Assembly (NCBI GenBank): GCA_012960925.1
Contig: DUAG01000030.1
Location: 72,766-136,765, forward strand
Direction: 5' to 3'
Length of the DNA: 64,000 bases
From: Candidatus Manganitrophaceae bacterium
Lineage (GTDB): Bacteria > Nitrospirota > Nitrospiria > SBBL01 > JAADHI01
The notes beneath the pieces are model-generated. The model searched no databases, was not told the DNA's origin, and worked only from the letters and a program-made list of their open reading frames with translations. The translations under genes and the position numbers were made by a program. Shown here in pieces: positions 8,466-17,748 of the stretch. Position 1 is the stretch's first letter. Each line of letters begins with the position of its first letter.

Positions 8466-10205
8466 TCAGGTGAGCACTTTATCTTCTTTTTTATCCAGTG
8501 CTTTCTCGGGTTCTGTGCTCTCCCACGCGGGGAGGACTTTCAAGGCTTCTTCCTCTTCCGGTAGAACACTCACCTTATCCGGGGGTGTGGCTGGTTCCTG
8601 ATCCACCTTACGGACAATCTTTTTATACAGACTGACAAGACGATAATATTGTACAACCTTGCCAAGGGTCTCCCATAGATAGCGGGGATAAAAAATCAGA
8701 GGGTTTTCGAGAGACCTGCCGGGCCGACGATCTTTTCTGAATTTCAGGCGAATAAATCCTCCTTCAAGAGGATGCACTTTCTCAATCTTGGCGCAAGCAT
8801 AAAAACTAAGCAACTTCAGCATCATCTCCCGCGTATTAAAACCCCATTTTTTTGATCTTCGGATCACCTTCTCCACATGTGCAGGAGTATAGTAGGCCTC
8901 CCAGGCCTGATGATAGATATCGAGCCATTCTTTATCCGTCATAATGGCATGCGCCGTGGTGACATGAACGACATCGTATTCGTTCATGTCGGTGACCATC
9001 TTTACGCCATTTTTATGAAGGGTCTGGTGGTCCTCAGAACCGGGAAGGGGAGTCAGAATGAAAAATTCCATAATATCGATGTGAATCTCTTTCTGGATCG
9101 TTTTAATATCTCGCAAGATGCTTTCCGGGGTATCGGTCGGAAAACCAAGAATATACCCGGCATAGGTCAGGGCACCCGCCTCATGCCACGCATCCAGCAT
9201 CACGTTGTACTCTGAGATACGGTTCTGTTTTTTCTTGGCAGCTCTCAGCGCATCCGGATTAATACTCTCCATCCCGATAAAAACACGGGTCACTCCGGCC
9301 CGGGCTGCCTTGGCGATAAACCGGGGGATCTTGTGGCACATCGTATCCACCTGGATGACAAAGCGCAGACTCAGCCCCTCTTCTTCCCGCAGCTTGATCA
9401 GGCGGTCAAAAATGGCCTCCCAATTTCGGTTTCGGGCAAAATCGTCATCGCTGATGAAGAAGTTCTCAATCCCCTGTGCCACATTCGCCCGCATAATTTC
9501 TTCGACATCGTCCGCGCTGCGATAACGCGATTTATGCCCCTGCACATTGATAATCGTACAAAAGCTACACAGAAAAGGGCAACCTCTCCCCGCGTCAAAG
9601 CTCGCTCTCAAACCTGCCGTTTTCTTAATCTTCTCCGCCGGGAGAAAGGGGACCGGTTCCCCTTCCATGTTGGGAAGGTCATCCATATAATTGTAAAGTG
9701 GTTTCATCTTGCCTGAATAGACCTCTTGAAGGAGCGAATCCATTCGGCCTTCTTCGACCTCCCCGGCAAAGAGAGAAATCCCCTCATCCATTGCCTCCTG
9801 AAGGTCTGCGGGAATCTCCGGCAGCATCGACAAGCACCCGCTGACATGGAATCCTCCAATACAAACGGGAACATCTTCTGCAAGAAATTGACGCGCTATG
9901 TCCACCGCACGGGGAAATTGGTTCGACTGAACACCCACGAGGGCCACCAGGCCGTCGCCGCCGGATTTTTTGATCTGCCCGGAGATCTGCTTCACACGGG
10001 TTCGTGTATTGGTTTCATCGTAGACACTCAACACAATCTCGACATCATCGCCCAGGACATTTCGTTTGGAACAATCCAATCCCAGACCGTAAAGTGCGGC
10101 AAGTGAATTAGAGGGGATTGACGAACGCAGCCATTGGATCACATAACCGTCATCATCGTAATGAGAAGGTTTAATCAGGATCAAATGAAATATTTTTTTC
10201 TTCAT
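8466..10205 (-). CDS. B12-binding-type radical SAM protein
   Basis: A 579-residue radical SAM enzyme. The Fe-S motif CxxxCxxC is in DAGRGCPFLCSFCTIINVQG. It is preceded by about 200 residues that look like a cobalamin-binding-type Rossmann domain (GLVALVGVQSNQFPRAVDIARQFLA, VCIGGFHVSG). Radical SAM barrel blocks follow: IENFFISDDDFARN, FVIQVDTM, RVFIGMESINPDAL, AGYILGFPTDTPESIL. Such proteins include methyltransferases and cyclases; the substrate is unknown. The ATG at 10205 has AGGGGA six bases upstream and is preferred to the one at 10223. No tailoring pathway lies next to it; moeA is 164 bases away on the same strand. Confidence 0.85.
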   Translation of the reverse strand: MKKKIFHLILIKPSHYDDDGYVIQWLRSSIPSNSLAALYGLGLDCSKRNVLGDDVEIVLSVYDETNTRTRVKQISGQIKKSGGDGLVALVGVQSNQFPRAVDIARQFLAEDVPVCIGGFHVSGCLSMLPEIPADLQEAMDEGISLFAGEVEEGRMDSLLQEVYSGKMKPLYNYMDDLPNMEGEPVPFLPAEKIKKTAGLRASFDAGRGCPFLCSFCTIINVQGHKSRYRSADDVEEIMRANVAQGIENFFISDDDFARNRNWEAIFDRLIKLREEEGLSLRFVIQVDTMCHKIPRFIAKAARAGVTRVFIGMESINPDALRAAKKKQNRISEYNVMLDAWHEAGALTYAGYILGFPTDTPESILRDIKTIQKEIHIDIMEFFILTPLPGSEDHQTLHKNGVKMVTDMNEYDVVHVTTAHAIMTDKEWLDIYHQAWEAYYTPAHVEKVIRRSKKWGFNTREMMLKLLSFYACAKIEKVHPLEGGFIRLKFRKDRRPGRSLENPLIFYPRYLWETLGKVVQYYRLVSLYKKIVRKVDQEPATPPDKVSVLPEEEEALKVLPAWESTEPEKALDKKEDKVLT

Positions 10206-10369
10206 CAATGTTCCCCTATACAAAATTCTTCATTTTCAGATCAATGTGAGCAAGCCAAGACCCTCGCGTTGCAGTCGCACACGGTTGCAATTATACACCA
10301 TAGACCCTTCTCTCGAATCCAGTCAATAGTATTGATACCGGAACTTCTAGAGATTATTACGAAAAACAA

Positions 10370-11602
10370 CTATTCCGCAGAATCATCCATGTGAATATCA
10401 GATAAAAACTGGACGGTGACTTCTTCCCCCGATTTAACGAGATCCCCCTCTTCGGGGAGAATCATGAAGGCATTCGCCTTCACCAGGGACATCAGAACGG
10501 CGGAGTCCTGATCACCCGCAAGACAAACTGAGAGCTCTCCTCCACGACTCGATACAACCGCCCTGAGAAAGAGACGCCGGCCAGGCCGTTTCCGGATCTC
10601 TTCTTTCAAGACGGCCTTCATCGTCGGGCGGCATATCTCATTTCGACCGCTTGCAAGGAGAATCGCGGGCCGGACAAATTGCTCAAAAGAAACCATTGAT
10701 GAAACCGGGTTTCCCGGCAAGCCAAAAACCGGTTTTCCAGAGATCACACCAAAGGCCAGCGGACGTCCGGGTTTCATCGACACCTTCCAAAACTTCATCT
10801 CCGCCCCGAGTTCTTTCAAAACCTCGATCACAAAATCATAATCCCCCATCGAAACACCACCAGAGGCCAGAATGATATCGGCATGAAGTCCCTCCTTCAG
10901 TTTCTCGATCAGATCGGCGTGGGTGTCCTTTGCGATTCCGAGGCTGATCGGAACACCACCCGCATCGCTCACCTGGGCTGCCAAACCATACCCGTTACTG
11001 TTCAGAATCTTCTCCGGCCCCCTCACTTCATCCAGGTCGGCCAATTCGTCCCCCGTCGAGAGAATCGCGACACGGGGCTTCTGGAATACGGGAACAACCG
11101 ACTTGCCGACTGAGGCCATCATGGCAATTTCAGCCGGGCGGATTTGAATCCCTCTCTTGAGGATGGCGTCTCCCACCCGGACAGCTTCCCCTTTGCGGCG
11201 AATGAACTCCCCATCCTCCGGGACCACAAAGATAGAAACCTCCTCTCCGGCCCCTTCAGTATCCTCAACCCGAACAATGGCATCGGCCCCTTCCGGCAAA
11301 GGAGCACCCGTCATGATTTTTGCCACCTCCCCCGGACCCAGTTCTTTCTCAGGAAGTCGACCGGCGGGAATCGTTTCAATCACCTTCAAAGTTCGTGGTT
11401 CTGATGGAGAGGCTTTTGGGATGTCGGTCTTTCGAACGGCATAACCGTCCATTGCAGAGGTATCCCAGGGGGGGTGATTCAAGGGAGAAACAAGCTCTTC
11501 GGCAAGGGTTCGCCCGAGGGTCTGGGACAAGAGACATTTTTCGCGTCCCATAACCCGAATCTCAGCAAGGATAATTTTTCGGGCTGCTTCAACTGTAATC
11601 AT
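10370..11602 (-). CDS. moeA: Molybdopterin molybdenumtransferase
   Basis: MoeA inserts molybdate into adenylylated molybdopterin to make molybdenum cofactor. The 410 residues show PPWDTSAMDGYAVR at the N-terminus, IMTGAPLPEGADAIVRVE, the domain III phosphate-binding block ILSTGDEL, ASGGVSMGDYDFV, and PGRPLAFG with FGLPGNPVSSMVSFEQFVRP. A C-terminal domain IV follows. Its ATG (11600-11602) overlaps the folE stop by one base (TAATG), so the two genes should be translationally coupled. The pairing with folE links two pterin-related pathways that share GTP as ultimate precursor; no other moa/moe genes are in the window. Confidence 0.95.
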   Translation of the reverse strand: MITVEAARKIILAEIRVMGREKCLLSQTLGRTLAEELVSPLNHPPWDTSAMDGYAVRKTDIPKASPSEPRTLKVIETIPAGRLPEKELGPGEVAKIMTGAPLPEGADAIVRVEDTEGAGEEVSIFVVPEDGEFIRRKGEAVRVGDAILKRGIQIRPAEIAMMASVGKSVVPVFQKPRVAILSTGDELADLDEVRGPEKILNSNGYGLAAQVSDAGGVPISLGIAKDTHADLIEKLKEGLHADIILASGGVSMGDYDFVIEVLKELGAEMKFWKVSMKPGRPLAFGVISGKPVFGLPGNPVSSMVSFEQFVRPAILLASGRNEICRPTMKAVLKEEIRKRPGRRLFLRAVVSSRGGELSVCLAGDQDSAVLMSLVKANAFMILPEEGDLVKSGEEVTVQFLSDIHMDDSAE

Positions 11603-12189
11603 TAGGGTCGATCACGCCGCAAAAGGTCCAGAAACTCCGCCCTTGATTTCGGGTCCGTCTTGAAGGTACCGAGCATCGCGCTGGTCACCGTTCTAGAATT
11701 CTGCTTTTGTACACCACGCATCATCATGCAAAGGTGCTGCGCCTCAATCACCACGCCGACACCCAGGGGATCGACCTTGTCAAGAATCGCTTCAGCAACC
11801 TGACTGGTCAATCGCTCTTGAAGCTGCAGTCTTCGACTGAAGATCTCCACAACACGGGGGAGTTTGCTTAAACCAACCACTTTCTTATTGGGAATATAAG
11901 CGATGTGGCACTCTCCGAAAAAGGGGAGCATATGATGTTCACAAAGAGAGTAGAACTGGATGCCTTTCACGATCACCATTTCATCATGCGTGATTGTGAA
12001 GAAGGCATCATTCAAAACACGCTCAACATCCTGATGGTATCCACTGGTCAAAAACCGAAGTGATTTTTCGACCCGCTCCGGTGTCCCCTTCAGGCCTTCA
12101 CGTCCGGGGTCTTCCCCAAGAGAAACCAACAAGTTCTCAATGATGTCCTTAATCTCTATTTTCTCTGTTTCCGGGTAAGGGTCTTTCAT
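11602..12189 (-). CDS. folE: GTP cyclohydrolase I
   Basis: FolE converts GTP to 7,8-dihydroneopterin triphosphate, the first step of folate synthesis. The 195-residue product has [16 protein letters not shown], the zinc Cys-His site in [47 protein letters not shown], and the second zinc Cys region [19 protein letters not shown]. Length is normal for the short bacterial form. It is coupled to moeA downstream, and its start is nine bases after the stop of the peptidase gene, so a peptidase-folE-moeA transcript is likely, perhaps extending back to trxB and the HemQ-like gene. Confidence 0.97.
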   Translation of the reverse strand: MKDPYPETEKIEIKDIIENLLVSLGEDPGREGLKGTPERVEKSLRFLTSGYHQDVERVLNDAFFTITHDEMVIVKGIQFYSLCEHHMLPFFGECHIAYIPNKKVVGLSKLPRVVEIFSRRLQLQERLTSQVAEAILDKVDPLGVGVVIEAQHLCMMMRGVQKQNSRTVTSAMLGTFKTDPKSRAEFLDLLRRDRP

Positions 12190-12198
12190 AATTGTGGC

Positions 12199-13347
12199 TC
12201 ACTTAATCTCTAAGAATTTTGGATAGGTCGTCAAGTTACGACAACCTTCTTTCTCAACCAGAACCATGTCTTCGATACGAACTGCGCCGATTTCAGGATA
12301 GTAAAGCCCCGGCTCAACCGTCACCACCTCTCCTTCCTTCAGGACCCAATCGCTTCGACTGATCCGTGGGGGTTCATGAATATCCAGCCCGAGGCCATGC
12401 CCGGTCCCGTGAAAAAACCCTTGCATCCGTCCCTTTACCTTTCCGGTATGATACCCCTTCTTTTCAAAAAGAGCGGTAATCTCTTCATGAATCTCACGAC
12501 CGGATGCGCCATTTTTAACATGGTCGATGCCGAGGATCTGGCCTTCAAGCACCGTATCATACATCTTTTTCAAATCATCCGAGGGACGTCCTTTGACCAC
12601 TGTTCTCGTCATATCGGCAAAATAGCGGCTCCCGACTGAACGCGGAAATATATCCATGATGATGGACTCATTGGCCCGGAGCGGACCGGCCCCTTCATTG
12701 TGCGGATCACAGCCATCGATACCGCAGGAGACAATCGTGTGCTGGCCGATACAACCCTTCCCCATGAGGCTCAAATGCAGCTGTTGTCGAACTGCCTCCG
12801 AGGTCAAGCGCTTCCCCTCTACATGAATGAAACCCTCTTTTATTTCCGCTTGACGAAGAAGCGCGAGCACCTCATCAAGCGCCTCTTCCACAGCGGTCTG
12901 CGTTTCAAGGATGGCGGCAACCTCTTCGGGCGTCTTGACGGACCGCGCTTCAAAGAAGGGGGCTTTTTTGATCACCAGATGACAGCCGAGCGCACGAAAA
13001 GCATCTCCGTATTCCAGGGGAAAATCAGAAGGAACGGTCCATTCCTTGATATTCAATTCCTGCATCAGGGTATGAACCACTTCAGCAAGGCCGGGCGAGG
13101 CCAGCCCTTTTTTTCGGGTACGCTCCTCATATTCTGAATAAGAAAAGACATGATCGACCTTTGACTGCGCACGGGCACGGTCAACTTCCAGGTCGGACAT
13201 TAAGAGATAGGACTGTCCTTTTGCGGACAGATAAACGTAGGAATCGGGCGCTAAAAACCCGCTGGCATAGTATATGTTTGAATCTGTTTCACTACAGGCA
13301 ATGAGTAAGACGTTCCCCTTCTCTTCACTCGCTCCATGATCCATCAT
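12199..13347 (-). CDS. Xaa-Pro aminopeptidase family (M24) metallopeptidase
   Basis: A pita-bread-fold peptidase that would remove N-terminal residues before proline. Of 382 residues, about the first 150 form the creatinase-like N-domain (NIYYASGFLAPDSYVYLS) and the rest the catalytic domain. The metal ligands of the family are visible: Asp in IIMDIFPR, Asp in FADMTRTV, His in GTGHGLGLDIHE, Glu in VEPGLYYP and Glu in RIEDMVLVE. The frame is open up to 13641, but that part overlaps trxB in another frame and is arginine-rich; the ATG at 13347 begins a normal N-terminus 64 bases after the trxB stop. The ribosome site is only moderate. It could equally be called a PepQ-type prolidase. Confidence 0.87.
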   Translation of the reverse strand: MMDHGASEEKGNVLLIACSETDSNIYYASGFLAPDSYVYLSAKGQSYLLMSDLEVDRARAQSKVDHVFSYSEYEERTRKKGLASPGLAEVVHTLMQELNIKEWTVPSDFPLEYGDAFRALGCHLVIKKAPFFEARSVKTPEEVAAILETQTAVEEALDEVLALLRQAEIKEGFIHVEGKRLTSEAVRQQLHLSLMGKGCIGQHTIVSCGIDGCDPHNEGAGPLRANESIIMDIFPRSVGSRYFADMTRTVVKGRPSDDLKKMYDTVLEGQILGIDHVKNGASGREIHEEITALFEKKGYHTGKVKGRMQGFFHGTGHGLGLDIHEPPRISRSDWVLKEGEVVTVEPGLYYPEIGAVRIEDMVLVEKEGCRNLTTYPKFLEIK

Positions 13348-13411
13348 GCACGCCTTTGCTCCGAACTCAAAAAAGAACCTTTCAGAAGTACATCTTACTA
13401 CCGAACAGACC

Positions 13412-14356
13412 CTAAGCGTGCCCCTCTCCTTCAAGAAAGCGCTCGGCGTCGATCGCCGCCATGCAACCCGTTCCCGCGGCTGTGATTGCCTGCCGGTATA
13501 TCGGGTCCTGGACATCTCCGGACGCGAAGACACCCGGAATATTTGTCTCCGTTGAACCGGGCTTCGTCTTGATATACCCACGCTCATCCAGTTCAAGCCA
13601 CTTTTCAAAGAGAGACGTGTTCGGCGTATGCCCAATCGCAATAAAAACCCCGTCGGCCTTGTTCTCGGATATCTTCTCTGTTTTTACATTTTTCAGGAGA
13701 ATTCCATTGACCGGACCGGATTCCCCGCCGAGAATATCCACCACGACCGTATTCCATAACATTTCGATTTTCGGCGTTTCAAAAGCCTTCTGCTGAAGAA
13801 TTCTCGAGGCCCGGAGGCTGTCACGGCGATGAACTAAAATAACTCTACTCGCAAAGCGGGTCAGGAAGATGGCCTCTTCTACAGCAGTATCTCCCCCACC
13901 AATGACATAGACCAGCTTGTCCTTAAAGAAAAAACCATCACAGGTCGCACAAGCCGAGACCCCATGGCCCATCAGTCGGGTCTCTGATTCCAGACCGAGG
14001 AGCAGGGCACGCGCACCCGCGCTTATAATGATTGTTTTTGCGGTATAGGTCTTGTCTCCATCGACCACAACCTTGAAAGGGCGCTCAGAAAAATTGACCG
14101 AAGTCACATCACCGGTCAGGAAAGCCGTCTCGAAGCGCTGCGCCTGCTTCTTCATCTCCAGGATCAGATCCGGCCCCTGAATCCCCCTCGCAAAGCCGGG
14201 ATAATTGTCGACATCGGTTGTAATCATCAACTGACCTCCGGCTTGCGCACCTTCAATCAGAAGAGGTCGCAGATTGCCTCTGGCCGCGTATACTGCCGCG
14301 GTCAGCCCTGCCGGACCAGACCCAATGATAATGACTTCGTGGATCTCTTTGCTCAC
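13412..14356 (-). CDS. trxB: Thioredoxin reductase
   Basis: TrxB transfers electrons from NADPH through FAD to thioredoxin. From the GTG at 14356 the product has 315 residues: FAD-binding GSGPAG (12-17), the redox-active CATC at 136-139 (SACATCDGFFFKDK), the NADPH site GGGDTAVEEA, and the C-terminal FAD block GVFASGDVQDPIYRQAITAAG. The frame extends upstream, but the GTG start directly follows the stop of the HemQ-like gene, whose last codons supply a GGGGGG ribosome site, so coupling is likely. Length and order are standard for the low-molecular-weight type. Confidence 0.95.
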   Translation of the reverse strand: MSKEIHEVIIIGSGPAGLTAAVYAARGNLRPLLIEGAQAGGQLMITTDVDNYPGFARGIQGPDLILEMKKQAQRFETAFLTGDVTSVNFSERPFKVVVDGDKTYTAKTIIISAGARALLLGLESETRLMGHGVSACATCDGFFFKDKLVYVIGGGDTAVEEAIFLTRFASRVILVHRRDSLRASRILQQKAFETPKIEMLWNTVVVDILGGESGPVNGILLKNVKTEKISENKADGVFIAIGHTPNTSLFEKWLELDERGYIKTKPGSTETNIPGVFASGDVQDPIYRQAITAAGTGCMAAIDAERFLEGEGHA

Positions 14357-14357
14357 A

Positions 14358-15053
14358 TCAGCCCCCCAGATCTTCCAGTGTATCTTGCAGGCTCTTCCGG
14401 ACACAGGTGAAAATCGGCGTGTCCCGTTCTGTATAGCGACTGGCCTCTGCCTCTCGCAATTCCATCACAAGATCCAGAAAATCAGAGGGAAAATCACTTT
14501 CAAAAGCGACGACAAATTCTGCATCATCCAGACCAAAGGAGTAGCCGGTATTGATCTTCACCGTTGGGTATTTATGGCCGATCTCAATATGCTCGCTCAT
14601 CATCCCCTGCCGGGCTGCCTTCGTCAAAAGATACCACCCGCGTGTCTTGACAAAAGGATAGATAAAGAGATACTTGGCTTCTCCGGGGACCACCGTCAGG
14701 CGTTTTGACTCCTGTCCAGGGTGGGAATGCTTATCGACATAGACAGAGCGCTTGGTCATGGCCAGGTACGAATAGACTGTATTCAGATATTTTCCCAAGC
14801 CGCTTTTGGAAATCTTGACCATCATGTCCTGAAGCGTCTGCAAATCATAGCTGATCCGCCAGAGCATGATATCTACCTCTGCCCGGATCCCAACAGTGGA
14901 ATAAGGAATAACCAGACAGTCTGATCCAAAGGACTCCACTGCTGCGAGGAACTCCTTTTTTCCCTCTTCCCGTTCGGCTTCCGGAAGCCGTCTCCAGGCA
15001 GGATCCAACTTCAGGAAGAGATAATTCACATATTGCCTTTTAATTTCTGCCAT
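14358..15053 (-). CDS. Chlorite dismutase-like / HemQ-type haem protein
   Basis: A 231-residue member of the chlorite dismutase superfamily. It matches the HemQ (coproheme decarboxylase) branch in ordering: YVNYLFLKLDPAWRRLP at the start, KYLFIYPFVKTRGWYLL, the proximal-His block MMSEHIEIGHKYP, YSFGLDDAEFVVAFESD, and EASRYTERDTPIFTCV. At the position aligned by eye with the distal Gln of firmicute HemQ there is Ile, so the exact activity (haem synthesis, chlorite or peroxide chemistry) is open. The ATG at 15053 follows GGAGGAAAG. It is coupled to trxB, and a CbiX-type chelatase gene diverges from it, supporting a tetrapyrrole role. Confidence 0.82.
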   Translation of the reverse strand: MAEIKRQYVNYLFLKLDPAWRRLPEAEREEGKKEFLAAVESFGSDCLVIPYSTVGIRAEVDIMLWRISYDLQTLQDMMVKISKSGLGKYLNTVYSYLAMTKRSVYVDKHSHPGQESKRLTVVPGEAKYLFIYPFVKTRGWYLLTKAARQGMMSEHIEIGHKYPTVKINTGYSFGLDDAEFVVAFESDFPSDFLDLVMELREAEASRYTERDTPIFTCVRKSLQDTLEDLGG

Positions 15054-15227
15054 TGATCTTTCCTCCATCCTTCATATTTAACAACACGATAACCGCATAA
15101 TACAACCCGACAACATCCTTCACTTTTTTATAAATGAGGCCCTTAATTTCGATCGATTCTAACAGCGAGTCCAGTGTGAAATCAACCTTTTTCAACGGAA
15201 GGGGATACAAGATTTTGCAAACAGGCC

Positions 15228-15842
15228 ATGTTATACTCCGATGAACAAAAGAGATCTTTCCCCCTCAAGAGACCGTCCTTGGCCACAGATCAAAAGAAAG
15301 AACCTCAGAAACCTGTAATCGTTCTGGCAATGCACGGAACACCGCCTCTGGATTTCCCCAGGGAGGAGAAGGCCGCATTGTTTTCACTGCGCGCCCGGCT
15401 CAAACATCCTCCACCCGACGATTCAGATCTCAAACAACGCCTCAAGACCCTGGACTTAAAAATGAGGCGTTGGCCGCGTACAGCCAAAAATGACCCCTTC
15501 TATGCCGGATCACACAAATTGGCGGGGCATCTTTGTGGAGAAACAGGCTGGAACGTGGTCGTGGGGTTCAACGAATTTTGCAGCCCGGACATAGACGAGG
15601 CACTCGATGAGGCCGTCGCGGCTTCGCCTGAGAAAGTCATCGTCATTACCCCGATGATGACTCAGGGAGGAAGTCATTCCAAGGGAGATATTCCGGAAGC
15701 CATTCAACGCGCACGGAAAAAGCACCCGACGATTGAAATCATCTATGCCTGGCCCTTTACCGCCACAGACGTTGCACAGTTTCTTTCAAAGCAGATCGAT
15801 CAATTTCTGAACACGCAGAGCAAGCGCGAGAATTCTGGATGA
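15228..15842 (+). CDS. CbiX/SirB-type metal chelatase
   Basis: A 204-residue protein of the sirohydrochlorin chelatase family, which inserts Co2+ or Fe2+ into sirohydrochlorin or related tetrapyrroles. Signs are the N-terminal active-site strand VIVLAMHGTPPLDFP with its His, and the second metal-binding stretch VIVITPMMTQGGSHSKGDIPEAI with a second His and Asp. The middle is longer than in the short CbiXS forms. It diverges from the HemQ-like gene, so cobaltochelation for B12, iron insertion for sirohaem, or a ferrochelatase role in a coproporphyrin-type haem pathway are all possible. The ribosome site before ATG 15228 is weak, and a downstream start near residue 20 cannot be excluded. Confidence 0.8.
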   Translation: MLYSDEQKRSFPLKRPSLATDQKKEPQKPVIVLAMHGTPPLDFPREEKAALFSLRARLKHPPPDDSDLKQRLKTLDLKMRRWPRTAKNDPFYAGSHKLAGHLCGETGWNVVVGFNEFCSPDIDEALDEAVAASPEKVIVITPMMTQGGSHSKGDIPEAIQRARKKHPTIEIIYAWPFTATDVAQFLSKQIDQFLNTQSKRENSG

Positions 15843-15932
15843 ATTAGATGATTTCTTGACAATAAGGCTTGGTCTCGATAGAATGTGCCCCGCTTTGAAG
15901 AATCCCGCCGCAAAGCGGCAAAGATTCTCCGA

Positions 15933-16008
15933 TCCGAGTGGAGAAAAACCAATTTATTTTTTTATTCGCTCGCAAACCCCGTCCTGCAAAGACGAGGATT
16001 GCACCCTC
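15933..16008. repeat. Short dispersed repeat family C, copy 1
   Basis: This stretch resembles 39455-39555: both contain CCGAGT(G/C)GA(G)AAAAA, then TTATTTTT-ATTC-CTCGC-AACCCCG, a spacer, CG-GGATTGC and CCC. The right part can fold: GCAA-CC-CGTC pairs with GACG-GG-TTGC around CTGCAAA. It sits just upstream of tRNA-Asn and could be an unassigned small RNA or a transcription signal. Confidence 0.45.
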
Positions 16009-16030
16009 TATACGTGTTCATAACGAATAT

Positions 16031-16105
16031 TCCTCGGTAGCTCAGTGGCAGAGCGGTCGGCTGTTAACCGACTGGTCGCTGGTTCGAATCCGGCCCGAGG
16101 AGCCA
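16031..16105 (+). tRNA. tRNA-Asn (anticodon GTT)
   Basis: Full cloverleaf: acceptor TCCTCGG pairs perfectly with CCGAGGA; D-arm TAGCTCAGTGGCAGAGC; anticodon stem GTCGG/CCGAC around the loop CTGTTAA with anticodon GTT; T-arm with GGTTCGAATC. The discriminator G and CCA are encoded (16102-16105). It is a single tRNA gene with no attachment-site or integrase signs next to it. Confidence 0.97.
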
Positions 16106-16152
16106 ATTCGGGACAAAACTGGATACTCCTCCGAAGGCGTCTCGCCTGAGGA

Positions 16153-16878
16153 TTAAGGGTTAAATATCAGCTCTGCTGTTGCAAAATCCTCTTTTGTATC
16201 AATTTCTGTCCATTTCAGGCCGGAAATATCCAAGGCATAAAACGGAACATTTTTTTCAATGAGCCGTTCGTACGCGCCTTCATAATATTCCTGATGATTT
16301 TCCTTCTTCTCCATCATGGTTTCCAATTCACTGAACAAAAGTTTAGCTGTTTCGCTGCTAATTTTTTCAATGCCGATTGATTCTCCAATCGCATCCTGAG
16401 GAAGTACCGTTTTGCTGGCCTTGACAACCCGGTTCTGGTCTTCAACAATGACTTTAATTTCTTCAGCCTCCAGATTGATGTTCTTGTCGATGCATAAACA
16501 CGTGTCATATTCGCTTTTGATCAGTCTACTAAGAATCTCTTTATCAAACACGACATCGGCATCAAATTTTACAAAAGCAGAATCTCCGACCCGGTCCCTG
16601 CACAACATGAGAGAATATCCGGTGTTTGTTTCTGCGTATTGATCATTCAGCACAAAATGAGCATTTAAATTCGGAAATTTTGCACGCACAGCCTCTTTGA
16701 TTTGTTCCTGCAAATATCCAAGAACAAAGATAACCTCATTAATTCCACAATCCTGAATATGCGATAACATCATTTCAAGAATCGTATTGCCCCCGACCTT
16801 CAATAGACTTTTGGGGCAATTGTTGGTCAGTGGCCTAATTCTGGAACCCACTCCGGCGGCCAATATTATTGCTTTCAT
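16153..16878 (-). CDS. Nucleotidyltransferase (LicC/PntC-like cytidylyltransferase)
   Basis: A 241-residue sugar-nucleotide-transferase-fold enzyme. The N-terminus LAAGVGSRIRPLTNNCPKSLLKVGG is the nucleotide-binding signature with the catalytic Lys, followed by VKFDADVVFDKEIL (metal-binding Asp) and the C-terminal WTEIDTKEDFATAE. The pattern matches phosphocholine or phosphonate cytidylyltransferases and sugar-1-phosphate transferases. It begins one base after the stop of the CDP-alcohol phosphatidyltransferase gene, so it should supply a CDP-activated head group to that enzyme. With the PhnW-like aminotransferase upstream, CDP-2-aminoethylphosphonate is a candidate product (inference). This block is AT-richer than its surroundings. 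Confidence 0.78.
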   Translation of the reverse strand: MKAIILAAGVGSRIRPLTNNCPKSLLKVGGNTILEMMLSHIQDCGINEVIFVLGYLQEQIKEAVRAKFPNLNAHFVLNDQYAETNTGYSLMLCRDRVGDSAFVKFDADVVFDKEILSRLIKSEYDTCLCIDKNINLEAEEIKVIVEDQNRVVKASKTVLPQDAIGESIGIEKISSETAKLLFSELETMMEKKENHQEYYEGAYERLIEKNVPFYALDISGLKWTEIDTKEDFATAELIFNP

Positions 16879-16879
16879 T

Positions 16880-17677
16880 CTATTTTCTCATGGGATCAAG
16901 GAGCATCTCTTTGGCCTTATGCGTTTGATATCCCCGTTCAAACAAACGCCAGAAGGCGATTAAGCCTTGGCTCATGGCAAGGATCCACAAGACCTCTTCA
17001 ATTTTATTAAATATTGCTCCGATACTTGTGAAGACAACAAACTCTGCTTCATCCACCCAAAAAATACTGCGATTTTTGAGCCAGAATAATTTCACCTTCC
17101 CCATAAAGCTCTCTGAAAGTTGTTGATATTCTCTTTCTTTCGCCCGATACAAGACCTGTCTTCTTTCGCGTGCTTTCACCAGATATTGAGCGTCTTTATT
17201 AAACTGACTGAAGATCGTCTCAAGTTTAAGGTAGTATCTGAAATTAAAGAAAAAACAAGCGGTAAAACCCAGAAAGACATAGGTCACGTCATTGCTTGCA
17301 AGGTAGGCATTGTAGGAGAGACAGATTGTAATAATATATATTTTTAAGACATCTACAACCTTATCAAGATAATTGCCGATGTCGGAAGACAATCCTTTGG
17401 TCCGCGCCAACTGACCATCCAAACAATCTCCGATATAAGCAATCGGTAAAAGAATCGCAGTGTAAAATAAGTGATTCGGAACATCGATGAAAATGAATAT
17501 ACAACCTAGTGCATATAAGAAGAAAGAAAATAATGTCACAAAATTAGGTGTAATCCAAGAGAACCTTGAAACGAAGGGAAGAATTAGATTAGCGATCTTT
17601 GGAAAAAATAAATCCGCCCAATTACTAAAATAGGGCGGCTCGATTACGTTTTTTTGGGTGAATTTTGTCGTACGCAT
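16880..17677 (-). CDS. CDP-alcohol phosphatidyltransferase
   Basis: An integral membrane enzyme that transfers a phospho-alcohol from a CDP-linked donor. The full motif D-x2-DG-x2-AR-x8-G-x3-D-x3-D is present: Asp84, Asp87, Gly88, Ala91, Arg92, Gly101, Asp105 and Asp109. Hydrophobic segments near 45-65, 70-90, 110-125 and 130-145 flank it. The C-terminal third is charged and coiled (ARERRQVLYRAKEREYQQL), which is unusual, and ends with another hydrophobic stretch. The frame is open to 17791, but ATG 17677 gives the more natural start, although its ribosome site is weak. It is coupled to the nucleotidyltransferase downstream and likely makes a phospholipid or phosphonolipid head group. Confidence 0.83.
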   Translation of the reverse strand: MRTTKFTQKNVIEPPYFSNWADLFFPKIANLILPFVSRFSWITPNFVTLFSFFLYALGCIFIFIDVPNHLFYTAILLPIAYIGDCLDGQLARTKGLSSDIGNYLDKVVDVLKIYIITICLSYNAYLASNDVTYVFLGFTACFFFNFRYYLKLETIFSQFNKDAQYLVKARERRQVLYRAKEREYQQLSESFMGKVKLFWLKNRSIFWVDEAEFVVFTSIGAIFNKIEEVLWILAMSQGLIAFWRLFERGYQTHKAKEMLLDPMRK

Positions 17678-17748
17678 GCTTCTATTTTTTACTGAAGAAT
17701 AGCATTTACACCGGAGAAATACGGATTGAATCCGAGGGAATGTTTCAT

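Noticed and set aside
13348..13641. N-terminal extension of the Xaa-Pro peptidase
   Set aside because: It overlaps trxB in another frame, is Arg-rich and has no family match; a later ATG gives the normal start.
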